Of a DNA stretch of 64,000 bases, positions 16,589 through 24,871 are shown in pieces. The notes under the pieces are model-generated. The model ran no database searches. It worked only from the letters and a program-made list of their open reading frames with translations, and was not told the origin of the DNA. The position numbers were made by a program, and so were the translations under genes. Every line of letters begins with the position of its first letter. Within the stretch, counting starts at the first letter, position 1. Source of the stretch: an uncultured Clostridia bacterium (lineage in GTDB: Bacteria > Bacillota > Clostridia > Lachnospirales > CAG-274); assembly GCA_947630475.1 (NCBI GenBank), contig CANRHR010000004.1, positions 1 to 64,000 on the forward strand, read 5' to 3'.

Positions 16589-17581
16589 ATGTCAGACGGT
16601 TTGGCTGAAAACAGAGAGGAAATAAAAAATTTTTCAAATGATTTTAATTTGCTTTTTGAAGAAGTTAAAAAGGGAATAATAGGTCAAAAAGATATTATAA
16701 GAGATGTTTTGTGTGCGGTTATATCCGGCGGCAGCGTACTTTTGGAGGGAATGCCGGGGCTTGGAAAAACTCGTATTGTAAAAACAATAGCGAAAACGCT
16801 TAATCTCGGCTTTTCGAGGATACAGTTTACGCCGGATTTAATGCCTTCGGATGTTACGGGAACGGACATACTTGTAAGATCCGCCGATGGAGAAAATATG
16901 CTTAAATTTCAAAAAGGTCCTGTTTTTTCAAATATAGTTTTGGCTGATGAAATAAACAGAGCCACGCCCAAAACGCAAAGCGCTCTCCTAGAAGCCATGC
17001 AGGAGCGTACAGTTACGTTGGGAGGCAATACATATCCTTTGCCTAAACCGTTTTTTGTGCTTGCAACACAAAATCCGCTGGAGCTTGAAGGAACCTATCC
17101 TCTGCCGGAGGCTCAGCTTGACAGGTTTTTGATAAAGCTTGATGTTGTGTTTCCGGCTGCTTCACAACTTATAGATATTGTTAATATGACATCGGCGCAA
17201 GAGATGCCGGTAAAGAGGATATTTGATGGCGAAAAGCTTATAAGAATGAATAAAACAGCTGCTTGCGTACCTATATCCGATGCAGTTTTCAGCTATGCGG
17301 CAAGGCTTGTTGTAAATACTCATCCGGAAACGGCAAATGCTTTGGATATAACCAAAAAATATGTGAAATTCGGCTCAAGCCCCAGAGGTGCGCAGGCGCT
17401 TATTTCTATGGCAAGGCTTTATGCTTTGCTTGATGAAAGATATAATGTAAGCTTTGATGATATTTCAAAAGCGGCTTACCCAAGCTTAAGGCACAGAATA
17501 TTTTTAAATTTTAACGCTTTTTCAGATGGAATATCGGCAGATCACATAATAGAAAGACTTTTGGAGGAAACCGAAAAATGA
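16589..17581 (+). CDS. MoxR-family AAA+ ATPase
   Basis: MoxR ATPases act as chaperones that assemble or activate partner complexes, commonly with DUF58/von Willebrand A proteins encoded next to them. This protein (330 residues) has Walker A GMPGLGKTRIVK, Walker B ADEINRATPKTQSALLEAM and sensor 1 FFVLATQNPLELEGTYPLPEAQLDRF. The frame is open from a TTG at 16541, but that codon lacks a ribosome site; the ATG at 16589 has GAGGAAG upstream and fits the family length. It ends overlapping the DUF58 start (ATGA), so the two are coupled. Confidence 0.92.
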   Translation: MSDGLAENREEIKNFSNDFNLLFEEVKKGIIGQKDIIRDVLCAVISGGSVLLEGMPGLGKTRIVKTIAKTLNLGFSRIQFTPDLMPSDVTGTDILVRSADGENMLKFQKGPVFSNIVLADEINRATPKTQSALLEAMQERTVTLGGNTYPLPKPFFVLATQNPLELEGTYPLPEAQLDRFLIKLDVVFPAASQLIDIVNMTSAQEMPVKRIFDGEKLIRMNKTAACVPISDAVFSYAARLVVNTHPETANALDITKKYVKFGSSPRGAQALISMARLYALLDERYNVSFDDISKAAYPSLRHRIFLNFNAFSDGISADHIIERLLEETEK

Positions 17582-18447
17582 CCCTTGAGCAAATAATTAC
17601 TCCAAAGCTTCTGGAAAATTTGGACAGACTTGTTTTAAGCGTAAAAAATAATTCGATTTCACCGTTTATGGGAGCAAGAAAATCAGCTCAAAAAGGCAGT
17701 TCTTCGGATTTTTCCGATTACAGGGCATATTCTCAAGCCGACGATATAAGAAAAATAGACTGGAAAGGATACGCCAGAAGCGGAAAGGTAAATATAAGGC
17801 TGTATGATGAAGAAAGACAGGCGAACATAAGCTTTGTTATAGATTCTTCCGGCTCTATGGACTACGGTGAGGCGCAGGAAAATAAATTTTTGTATGCAAG
17901 GCTTTTAAGCGCCCTTTTGTGTTATGTATATATAAAAAACGGAGATTGCGTAAATATTTTTTATGCTGATGGCGACAGCTTGACGCCGATTTTTTCCGGC
18001 GCTTGTTCGCAGGCTTCGTTCGGCTCTGTAGTAAAGCGCCTTGATGATTTGGATTTATCCGAAAGCGTAAAGGCAAAATACAGACTGAATGGGCTTAAAA
18101 GAAACGGAATATGTTTTGTGTTGTCTGATTTTTACACTCAAAACGGATTTGAATATATTATAAAACATCTTTCCGAGCTCAGCTTAAGCGTTTTTTTAAT
18201 CCATTTGCTTTCACCGCAGGAGAATAAGCCCGATATGATGGGAAACTGCCTGCTTTCGGATAATGAGAACAACTCTAAAAAAGCCTTGTTTATTGATGAG
18301 AATATAATTTCTGAATATAAAAATTTGCTGGCTGCTCATAAAAAAGAAATAAAAAGCTGTTGTATAAAAAATAATGCCGCTTATTTTGATTTTTCAACTG
18401 ATATGAATGTATTGGACGGTATTTTTAAGATTCTTAATTGGGAGTGA
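17578..18447 (+). CDS. DUF58 protein with von Willebrand A-like fold
   Basis: This 289-residue soluble protein has the DUF58 signature near residues 45-65 (DFSDYRAYSQADDIRKIDWK). A MIDAS motif, DSSGSMDYG, lies near residue 90, so metal-dependent ligand binding is likely. It is the standard partner of the MoxR ATPase just upstream, with which it overlaps by four bases. The usual further partners (BatA-type or transglutaminase proteins) are absent; the next gene is a membrane sensor. Its function is unknown beyond the MoxR pairing. Confidence 0.9.
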   Translation: MTLEQIITPKLLENLDRLVLSVKNNSISPFMGARKSAQKGSSSDFSDYRAYSQADDIRKIDWKGYARSGKVNIRLYDEERQANISFVIDSSGSMDYGEAQENKFLYARLLSALLCYVYIKNGDCVNIFYADGDSLTPIFSGACSQASFGSVVKRLDDLDLSESVKAKYRLNGLKRNGICFVLSDFYTQNGFEYIIKHLSELSLSVFLIHLLSPQENKPDMMGNCLLSDNENNSKKALFIDENIISEYKNLLAAHKKEIKSCCIKNNAAYFDFSTDMNVLDGIFKILNWE

Positions 18448-18452
18448 TTGTT

Positions 18453-20069
18453 ATGAACAGATTTAAGAAGATCAAAATTTTGGTTCTGTTGGTTCTGTTG
18501 TCTGTATTTGTAATAAGCCTTAGCTTTTATTTGATATTTTATATGTATGCACGTCCGGTTGCAATGATTTTGATTATGGCAGGCATATTGCTTATAGATC
18601 TTCCGCTTTATTATCTTTATATTTTTATAGAAAAAACAGAAAATAAGCTCAGAAACGCTATAAAAGCCGTAAGCGGTGAAATCGGCCATATAAATGACGA
18701 AAGCGCCGATAAAATAAGAGAGTTTAAGGGCTTTGAAAATATTGCCCAAAGTCTGGAAGATGCAAATGAAGCATCTAAAAGAGATTTAAAAACAAATGCA
18801 ATTTTAAATGAAATTTTAATATGTGCGGCAAGAAATCTTGAGCTTGATAAATTTATAGACAGTGTTTTGGATAAAATGATGGAAATAATATCAAGTGACT
18901 GGGCTGTTTTTTATCTGCTTAACAGAGTTACAAACAAGCTTGAAATTAAAGCCTCAAAAGGGTTTAGCAAATATATATACAGTGAGTATGACATAACCAT
19001 AGGAGAAGGCTTTATAGGAAATGCGGCGGCAAAAAACGAGGTTAAAATAATAAACGATCTTCCCGATGATACGGTTTTTGTAATAAGCACATTTTTGGGA
19101 AAAATTAAGCCCAAAAGCCTTGCGGTAGTGCCCATATGCGATGAAAATAACGAAATTTTGGGCGTATTTGCCGCAGCCAGCTTATATCAATATTCTCAGG
19201 AACACAGAGAACTTTTGGATAAGATTAAGCTGTATATATCATATGCCATAGAAAACGGAAATTATTATAACAAGGCGCAGAGAGTGGCAAGAGAGCTTAA
19301 GTTTCAAAATCAGCTTATACAAAACCTTAATGATGATCTGGAAGACAGAATAAAAGAAAGAACTCTGTTTCTTAACAGCATTATAAACAGCATAAAAGAT
19401 ACTGCGATTATTTCCGTAGACAGCAGCAATCTTATAACCACTTTCAACAAAACGGCTGAAACTATGCTTGATTTTTCTTATGATGAGGTTAAAGGAAGAA
19501 ACATAAGATATATAGCGGAAAACAAGCCGGAGTTTGAAAGCAGACTTCTTGAAAATATAAATGCCGCATCAAAAAACAGAACATCTTATGATTTTTTTGA
19601 TATTATCAATAAAAAAGGCAGACGCTATTCTGTAAATATGCAGGTTTTTGTTATGAACAATGAGGACGGAAGCAGCGACGGCGCAACAATTGTTATGAAG
19701 GATATATCCGAAATAAACAAAATTATAAATAATGCCACGGCTGATAAACGTCTTATGACTGTTTTGTTTAAAAACAGCGCAACATCACTTATTATAACAA
19801 ACGGAAAAGGTGAGATTACAGATATAAACAAAACGGCGATGAGAAGCTTAAAAGCATCATCATATGATTCGGTTATTTCCAGAGGAATACATATATATTT
19901 TGAGCAGCCGGAAAAAATCGCCGAATTTATAAAAAGAGTTTCCGATTCTGATGCCAAAGAAGAAATAAGAGCAACACTCGCAAAAACTCACATTGAGGTT
20001 GTTGTTTTGGCATATCCTGTAAAAAACGACTTTACCGGAGAAATAAAAATATTAATCAGCATAAAATAA
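18453..20069 (+). CDS. Membrane GAF-PAS-PAS sensor protein without an output domain
   Basis: The 538-residue protein starts with two adjacent membrane helices (about 6-28 and 35-58). A coiled linker follows, then a GAF domain (about 115-265; DWAVFYLLNR, GEGFIGNAAA, SLAVVPICDENNEILGVFAAAS), a coiled coil (280-305) and two PAS domains (about 310-425, IISVDSSNLITTFNKTAE; and about 430-530, LIITNGKGEITDINKTAM). It ends right after the second PAS: there is no histidine kinase, GGDEF, EAL, phosphatase or DNA-binding domain. I chose the ATG at 18453 because GGGAG lies upstream. It follows the DUF58 gene with a 5-bp gap and probably signals through a partner protein. Confidence 0.85.
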   Translation: MNRFKKIKILVLLVLLSVFVISLSFYLIFYMYARPVAMILIMAGILLIDLPLYYLYIFIEKTENKLRNAIKAVSGEIGHINDESADKIREFKGFENIAQSLEDANEASKRDLKTNAILNEILICAARNLELDKFIDSVLDKMMEIISSDWAVFYLLNRVTNKLEIKASKGFSKYIYSEYDITIGEGFIGNAAAKNEVKIINDLPDDTVFVISTFLGKIKPKSLAVVPICDENNEILGVFAAASLYQYSQEHRELLDKIKLYISYAIENGNYYNKAQRVARELKFQNQLIQNLNDDLEDRIKERTLFLNSIINSIKDTAIISVDSSNLITTFNKTAETMLDFSYDEVKGRNIRYIAENKPEFESRLLENINAASKNRTSYDFFDIINKKGRRYSVNMQVFVMNNEDGSSDGATIVMKDISEINKIINNATADKRLMTVLFKNSATSLIITNGKGEITDINKTAMRSLKASSYDSVISRGIHIYFEQPEKIAEFIKRVSDSDAKEEIRATLAKTHIEVVVLAYPVKNDFTGEIKILISIK

Positions 20070-20084
20070 AAGGAGAGAAAAACT

Positions 20085-22148
20085 ATGAAGAGGAAAGTGG
20101 CTATATTTATGGCAGTCGTTGCTATGGCGCTTAGCTTAAATACGGTGTATGCCGAAGATCTTGGCTCTGATGTGAAAAATGCCGTGCTGGCTGCAAAATC
20201 AAAGCTTTATATCGATGAGCAGTATGACGAGTTTCATTATGAAACACAACAGGCATATAACAGAACTCTTTATGAGCTTGTTTGGGAAAATGATGATTAT
20301 CAACAGTATAGGGCGGTTATAGATTCGGATGGAGATGTGCAGTATTACAGTGCTCCGTCTGCATACGGAGATTACGGCATATTATCACAGACAAAAAGCG
20401 ATGACGCACAGATTACGGCTGAAAGCTTTATCAAAAAAGTAATGCCGCAAAGAGCCGACAAGCTTGAGCTGATTGAAAAAAGCGATGACAGCGCTTCGTT
20501 TATATTTAAGTATGCGGAAAAAATTAACGGTATAATTGTTTTGTACGATGATACGGAGGTTAGGGTATCAAAGAAAACGGGCGAGGTAATATCATTTTTA
20601 ACCGAGGGGAAATATTTATCGGGCTTGATAAATTCCAAAGCCGATGATTTGACTGATGAAGAGGGCGCAAAGAATGCTTTTATCGAAAACGGAGGTATTA
20701 AGCTTATATATAAAGCCGATTTTGATTACAAAACAAAAAAGGCTGAAGTTTCTCCTGTTTACAAATGTGAAAATATATCCATAAACGCTCATAATTTGAA
20801 TCCTGTAAAGGTATCTTTATATGCTGACGATTATTTATCGGCAAATAAAATGTTTGCCTCCGGAAGCAGCGCCGATGCAAAATCTGAAGAAGCGGCGGAT
20901 ATAGTAAATTTAAGCGAAAAAGAGCTTGAGATGATTGAAAAGACAGATGGCTTTATAACTGCCGATCAGGCGCTTGCTTCCATAAAAAAATACAATATTT
21001 TAAAGAACGATTTCACATATACCGAAAACGGCTTAAGGACAAGCCCATATAATAAAGATGAATATTTTTGGAACTTCAGCGCAAGCGCATCTGATGAGCT
21101 TAACGCAGATATAAGCGTTGATGCGTTAAGCGGCAAAATAGTAAGCTTCAGCCTATATAAAAGCGGCTCCGAAGAAAATAACAAGGCATTATCCGAAGAT
21201 GAAGCAAAAAATAAAATGAAAGATTATTTAAGGCTGCTTGGAGGAGAATATTTAAACGATGTGGATTATTCCGCAGAGGTTGAATACAGAGATTATTCAA
21301 ACAGATACACGTTAAAATATAACAGAAAGATAAATAATTTAGAGCTTGATTCAAACTATATCCGCATACAGATAGACGCCGAAACGGGAGAGCTTTGCGG
21401 CTTTGAAAAGGTGTGGTACAACGATATAGAGCTAAGCCCAAAGCAAGTTAAGCTTACGCAAAAAGATGCCTTTGATGTGTATGCGAAAAACGCCGATTTT
21501 AGGCTTGGCTATGCGTTTGTAATGAATGACTCAAACGGAAAATTTGATAAAGCCGACGCTGTTTATACAGCAAGAAAGAATTTTAATTATTATATCGATG
21601 CCCAAGGCGGAGAGCTTGTAAATTATTGGAGTTATCGCAAAGACGATGAAAAGCCACAGTCTTATACCGATATAGACGCAAGTAAATATAAAGATATAAT
21701 CAATATACTTTTTGAGAGCGGCTTTTATTTGGAAAGGGAAGAATTTAAGCCGAATGAGCCTATAACTTACGGTGATTTTGTTAAGCTTTTATATTCCGGG
21801 CTTGAAGAAAAGGCTTACCAAAGAAGCATAACCAAAAAAAGCGTTGATGAATACATAGACGAAAACTCATTGACCGATGCCGATATGACCAAAAACGGCT
21901 GCGCAAGGCTTTTAATGCTGATAACAGGCTGCGATTATTTGGCGGATAAAGATGAAATATTTTCCGATATCTATACGGACGTTGATCCGAAAGACAGAGC
22001 CGAAGTAAATTTTGCCGTTTCACAAAAGCTTCTCTCCGCCGAGGAAGATAAATTTTTGGGAAACAGCAAAGTGACAAATGAAGAAGCCGCCAATATTATT
22101 TATAATTTAATTTCCGATTTTTGGCAAAATAAAGCCGAAGTTTGGTAA
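20085..22148 (+). CDS. Secreted YcdB/YcdC-domain protein with C-terminal SLH-like region
   Basis: This 687-residue exported protein has a cleavable signal peptide (MKRKVAIFMAVVAMALSLNTVYA, cut after residue 23). The body holds PepSY-like YcdB/YcdC repeats (about 95-190, 285-360, 380-450; for example ADKLELIEKSDDSASFIFKY, ISVDALSGKIVSFSLY and IDAETGELCGF). The C-terminal 150 residues resemble degenerate S-layer homology repeats (FKPNEPITYGDFVKLLY, FSDIYTDVDPKDRAEVNFAV, KVTNEEAANIIYNLI). It is probably anchored at the cell wall. AAAGGAGAG precedes the ATG and the gap to the sensor gene is 15 bp, so it belongs to the same operon. The family is thought to inhibit or scaffold wall enzymes; its function here is unknown. 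Confidence 0.8.
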   Translation: MKRKVAIFMAVVAMALSLNTVYAEDLGSDVKNAVLAAKSKLYIDEQYDEFHYETQQAYNRTLYELVWENDDYQQYRAVIDSDGDVQYYSAPSAYGDYGILSQTKSDDAQITAESFIKKVMPQRADKLELIEKSDDSASFIFKYAEKINGIIVLYDDTEVRVSKKTGEVISFLTEGKYLSGLINSKADDLTDEEGAKNAFIENGGIKLIYKADFDYKTKKAEVSPVYKCENISINAHNLNPVKVSLYADDYLSANKMFASGSSADAKSEEAADIVNLSEKELEMIEKTDGFITADQALASIKKYNILKNDFTYTENGLRTSPYNKDEYFWNFSASASDELNADISVDALSGKIVSFSLYKSGSEENNKALSEDEAKNKMKDYLRLLGGEYLNDVDYSAEVEYRDYSNRYTLKYNRKINNLELDSNYIRIQIDAETGELCGFEKVWYNDIELSPKQVKLTQKDAFDVYAKNADFRLGYAFVMNDSNGKFDKADAVYTARKNFNYYIDAQGGELVNYWSYRKDDEKPQSYTDIDASKYKDIINILFESGFYLEREEFKPNEPITYGDFVKLLYSGLEEKAYQRSITKKSVDEYIDENSLTDADMTKNGCARLLMLITGCDYLADKDEIFSDIYTDVDPKDRAEVNFAVSQKLLSAEEDKFLGNSKVTNEEAANIIYNLISDFWQNKAEVW

Positions 22149-22163
22149 ATTTTTTGAATTTTG

Positions 22164-22185
22164 AAAAGCCTGATTGGGCTTTTTA
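22164..22185 (+). terminator. Terminator after the YcdB-type gene
   Basis: AAAAGCC, a five-base loop, GGGCTTTTT, 15 bp past the stop codon. Confidence 0.75.
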
Positions 22186-22192
22186 AATATTA

Positions 22193-22224
22193 TTAGGGCT
22201 TAAAATTAATTTTTTAAGCCCTAA
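22193..22224. terminator. Palindrome TTAGGGCTTAAAA...TTTTAAGCCCTAA
   Basis: A near-perfect 13-bp-stem palindrome directly after the first terminator and ending within the -35 box of the flagellar promoter. It could be a second terminator for the upstream operon or a site that modulates the promoter. Confidence 0.6.
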
Positions 22225-22248
22225 ATTATTTATCTTTTGTGCCGATAT
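22222..22248 (+). promoter_or_regulatory. Sigma-28 (SigD/FliA) promoter of the late flagellar operon
   Basis: TAAA, exactly 15 bp, GCCGATAT. This matches the flagellar sigma-28 consensus TAAA-N15-GCCGATAA at 11 of 12 bases. It lies 93 bp upstream of flgM, the anti-sigma-28 factor, which makes biological sense as a feedback loop. Confidence 0.88.
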
Positions 22249-22340
22249 ATATTTAAGAGATTATTATATTCACTATTTAGGATAAATCTTGAATATATCG
22301 TTATAAATAAACGAAATTTCAGAAAAGGCAGGTGTTTATT

Positions 22341-22607
22341 ATGAAAATCTCTAATATCGGAAATGCTTATGGCATTTACAGCAGAAAGCCGGCCGTTTCA
22401 AGGAAGAAAACCTCTGTAAGCGAATCATATGACAATTTTAATGTTTCGGATGAAGCAAGAGACTTCCAGACAGCATTTAAAGCAGTTTCCTCATTGCCGG
22501 AAATCAGGGAAGATAAGGTTAATGAAATAAAAGAAAAGATGAAAAACGGTACCTATAATGTCACGGCCGAAGCCGTTGCCGAGAAAATGTGTTCTTGGCT
22601 TGCTTAA
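22341..22607 (+). CDS. flgM: Anti-sigma-28 factor FlgM
   Basis: FlgM binds and holds the flagellar sigma factor until the hook-basal body is complete and FlgM can be exported. The protein (88 residues) has the disordered N-terminus typical of the family and the conserved C-terminal sigma-binding segment EIREDKVNEIKEKMKNGTYNVTAEAVAEKM. I chose the ATG at 22341 over a GTG at 22332 because GCAGGTG is correctly spaced for the former. It is the first gene behind the sigma-28 promoter. Confidence 0.93.
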   Translation: MKISNIGNAYGIYSRKPAVSRKKTSVSESYDNFNVSDEARDFQTAFKAVSSLPEIREDKVNEIKEKMKNGTYNVTAEAVAEKMCSWLA

Positions 22608-22639
22608 GCCTATTATAATAGATTGGATTGGTGATTTTT

Positions 22640-23143
22640 TTGGCAGGGCTTATAGAGGAACTTATGAATACGGTTGATAAGCAGATTGAAATATATGATG
22701 AGCTGTTGGAGATTGCGGCAAGAAAAAAAACTGCCGTTATCGAAAACAACTTAGAATCTCTTTCTGAAATTACGGCGCTTGAAAATACTCTGTTGGGCAA
22801 GTGTTCGAGGCTTGACAAACAAAGGGAAACTCTTTTTGCCGATATCGCCTTTGTTTTGAACAGAAAAAATGAAACTATAACGCTTTCAAAGCTGGTTGAG
22901 CTTATAAAAGGGCAGCCCGAAGAGCAGCGCCTTATCTCTATTCGCAACAGAGCGATGGATTCTCTTAATAGGCTTAAAAAAATTAACGAGCTTAATAAAA
23001 TACTCATTGAAACCGCTTTGGAGCATATAGATTATTCAATGAATATTTTAAGAAGTACGTTAAATCCTCAGCCGTATTATTGTGATTTGGCGGGCAACGA
23101 GATTAATTTGCCCGGTAAAATGTTTTTTGATGCAAAACAATAA
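22640..23143 (+). CDS. flgN: Flagellar export chaperone FlgN
   Basis: FlgN is the export chaperone of the hook-filament junction proteins FlgK and FlgL, encoded directly downstream here. The protein (about 167 residues) is almost wholly helical, with the N-terminal AGLIEELMNTVDKQIEIYDELLEIAARKK and the middle SLSEITALENTLLGKCSRLDKQR, the usual FlgN pattern. The start is a TTG at 22640 preceded by GGTGA, which gives the family-like N-terminus MAGLIEEL; GTG at 22631 or TTG at 22628 are possible but lack good ribosome sites. Confidence 0.85.
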   Translation: MAGLIEELMNTVDKQIEIYDELLEIAARKKTAVIENNLESLSEITALENTLLGKCSRLDKQRETLFADIAFVLNRKNETITLSKLVELIKGQPEEQRLISIRNRAMDSLNRLKKINELNKILIETALEHIDYSMNILRSTLNPQPYYCDLAGNEINLPGKMFFDAKQ

Positions 23144-23155
23144 AGAGGTGATGAA

Positions 23156-24859
23156 ATGAGCGCAAGTATGTCAAGTCTGACTGTGGCTGTAAGCGGTATG
23201 AGAGCGGCTCAGCTCGGCTTAAGCACAACCGGGCACAATATATCAAACAGCGAGCTTGACGGCTATACAAGGCAGCAGACAATTCAGCAGTTTTCAACTC
23301 ATTTAAGCATCGGAACCTGCGGCAGCGGCAGCGGTTTGCTTCAGCTTGGCTTAGGAACCGATGTTTCGGTTATAAGGCAGATAAGAAATAAATTTCTCGA
23401 TATAAAATACAGAGATGCAAACACAGTTGCAGGTTATTATTCGGCAAAATATCAGACAGGAACCGAGATTGAAACAATAATCGGCGAGCTTGAAAGCGAT
23501 TATAAGGCACAGGATGTTATGAGCGATGTTTGGGATGCAATCAACGATCTTTCAATTTATCCCGATGGCATTGAAACCCGAATGTCTTTTATAGAAACCT
23601 GTGTTACTTTTTTGGATAAATTTAAAAATATAGGAGATAATCTTTATAATTATCAAATCAATTTAAACGAGCAGGTTAAAAATTGCGTAACCCGCATAAA
23701 TACATTGGTTTCACAAATACACGAGCTTAATCAGCAGATAGTGGGAGCAGAGCTTTCCGGCGCAAAGGCGAATGATTTCAGAGATACAAGGAACAATCTT
23801 CTTGATGAGCTTAGCGGATTATGCGATATAACAATAAAAGAATCCGCAACCGGAAGAGTCGATATACTTGTCGGAAACGGCAACGAGCTTCTTGTAAACG
23901 GCTTTCAAACTATTTTAGGCTTGAGATACTGCAATGGCGAATATCCGTTTGTTGAGCCTGTTTTTTCAAAAGAGCAGGAAATACTTCCCGCCGATGATAC
24001 AAGCGCAAAGGCTTTATATCCAAACCTTAGCACGGAAAACCTCGGCGGAGAGGCGGGCAATTCAAACGGCAAGCTTAAAGGGCTTCTTGTTTCAAGGGGC
24101 GAAACGGTTGCAAACTATACCACAGATGATTCATATACGGAAAACTTTTTTATACCTAAGGTGCAAAAAAATATTGATACTCTTTTTCATGCTATAGTTG
24201 TAATGCTTAACGATGCAGTTAAATCAACCGATACAGACCCAAGATATGATTTAACGGGCAAGCTTTCTCAAACCGAAATATTTTCAAGAATAACCGGCCT
24301 TAAAGACGACCCTTATATAGACAGAAATGTTGCGGAGAATGTTAACGATACGGCTACCCTTTACAGCATGTATAACGTTGAAATTAATTCTATGATTCTT
24401 GAAACGGACGGATACAATTATCTTGCCCTTTCAGATACTCCCGATGATTTTGGCGATACGACGGTTATAAACGATTTATCGGCAAAATGGAAAAAAGAAG
24501 CTATTGACAGCGAAGGCAATCTGCTTTTGCCCAGGTTTGATGAAGACGGAAACCTTATTCCAAAATATAATGCTGACGGAAGCAGCAATACAGGCAGTTC
24601 TATAGACAGTTATTACAGAGAGATTATTGCCGACCTTGGCATAGAGGTTGAAGAAGCATATAATTATTCGGAAGCTCAGGAAAGCATACTTAATACAACG
24701 GAAAATGACAGAAAATCAATATCAGGCGTTTCTCTTGATGAAGAGCTTACAAGTATGCTTAAATATCAGCACGCATACAATGCCGCCGCAAGGATGGTAA
24801 ATGTTATAGACTCTCTTATCGATAAGGTAGTAAACGGAACCGGCAGAGTCGGTCTGTAA
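23156..24859 (+). CDS. flgK: Flagellar hook-associated protein FlgK, paralogue 1
   Basis: FlgK (HAP1) joins hook to filament. The 567-residue protein has the N-terminal rod-type motif (AVSGMRAAQLGLSTTGHNISN, with SELDGYTRQQ), the D1 helix with the conserved ELNQQIVGAELSGAKANDFRDTRNNLLDELS, and the C-terminal coiled-coil motif (DEELTSMLKYQHAYNAAARMVNVIDSLIDKVVN). AGAGGTGATG precedes the ATG. It is followed 12 bp later by a second, divergent flgK. Confidence 0.93.
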   Translation: MSASMSSLTVAVSGMRAAQLGLSTTGHNISNSELDGYTRQQTIQQFSTHLSIGTCGSGSGLLQLGLGTDVSVIRQIRNKFLDIKYRDANTVAGYYSAKYQTGTEIETIIGELESDYKAQDVMSDVWDAINDLSIYPDGIETRMSFIETCVTFLDKFKNIGDNLYNYQINLNEQVKNCVTRINTLVSQIHELNQQIVGAELSGAKANDFRDTRNNLLDELSGLCDITIKESATGRVDILVGNGNELLVNGFQTILGLRYCNGEYPFVEPVFSKEQEILPADDTSAKALYPNLSTENLGGEAGNSNGKLKGLLVSRGETVANYTTDDSYTENFFIPKVQKNIDTLFHAIVVMLNDAVKSTDTDPRYDLTGKLSQTEIFSRITGLKDDPYIDRNVAENVNDTATLYSMYNVEINSMILETDGYNYLALSDTPDDFGDTTVINDLSAKWKKEAIDSEGNLLLPRFDEDGNLIPKYNADGSSNTGSSIDSYYREIIADLGIEVEEAYNYSEAQESILNTTENDRKSISGVSLDEELTSMLKYQHAYNAAARMVNVIDSLIDKVVNGTGRVGL

Positions 24860-24871
24860 GGAGGTAATTAA

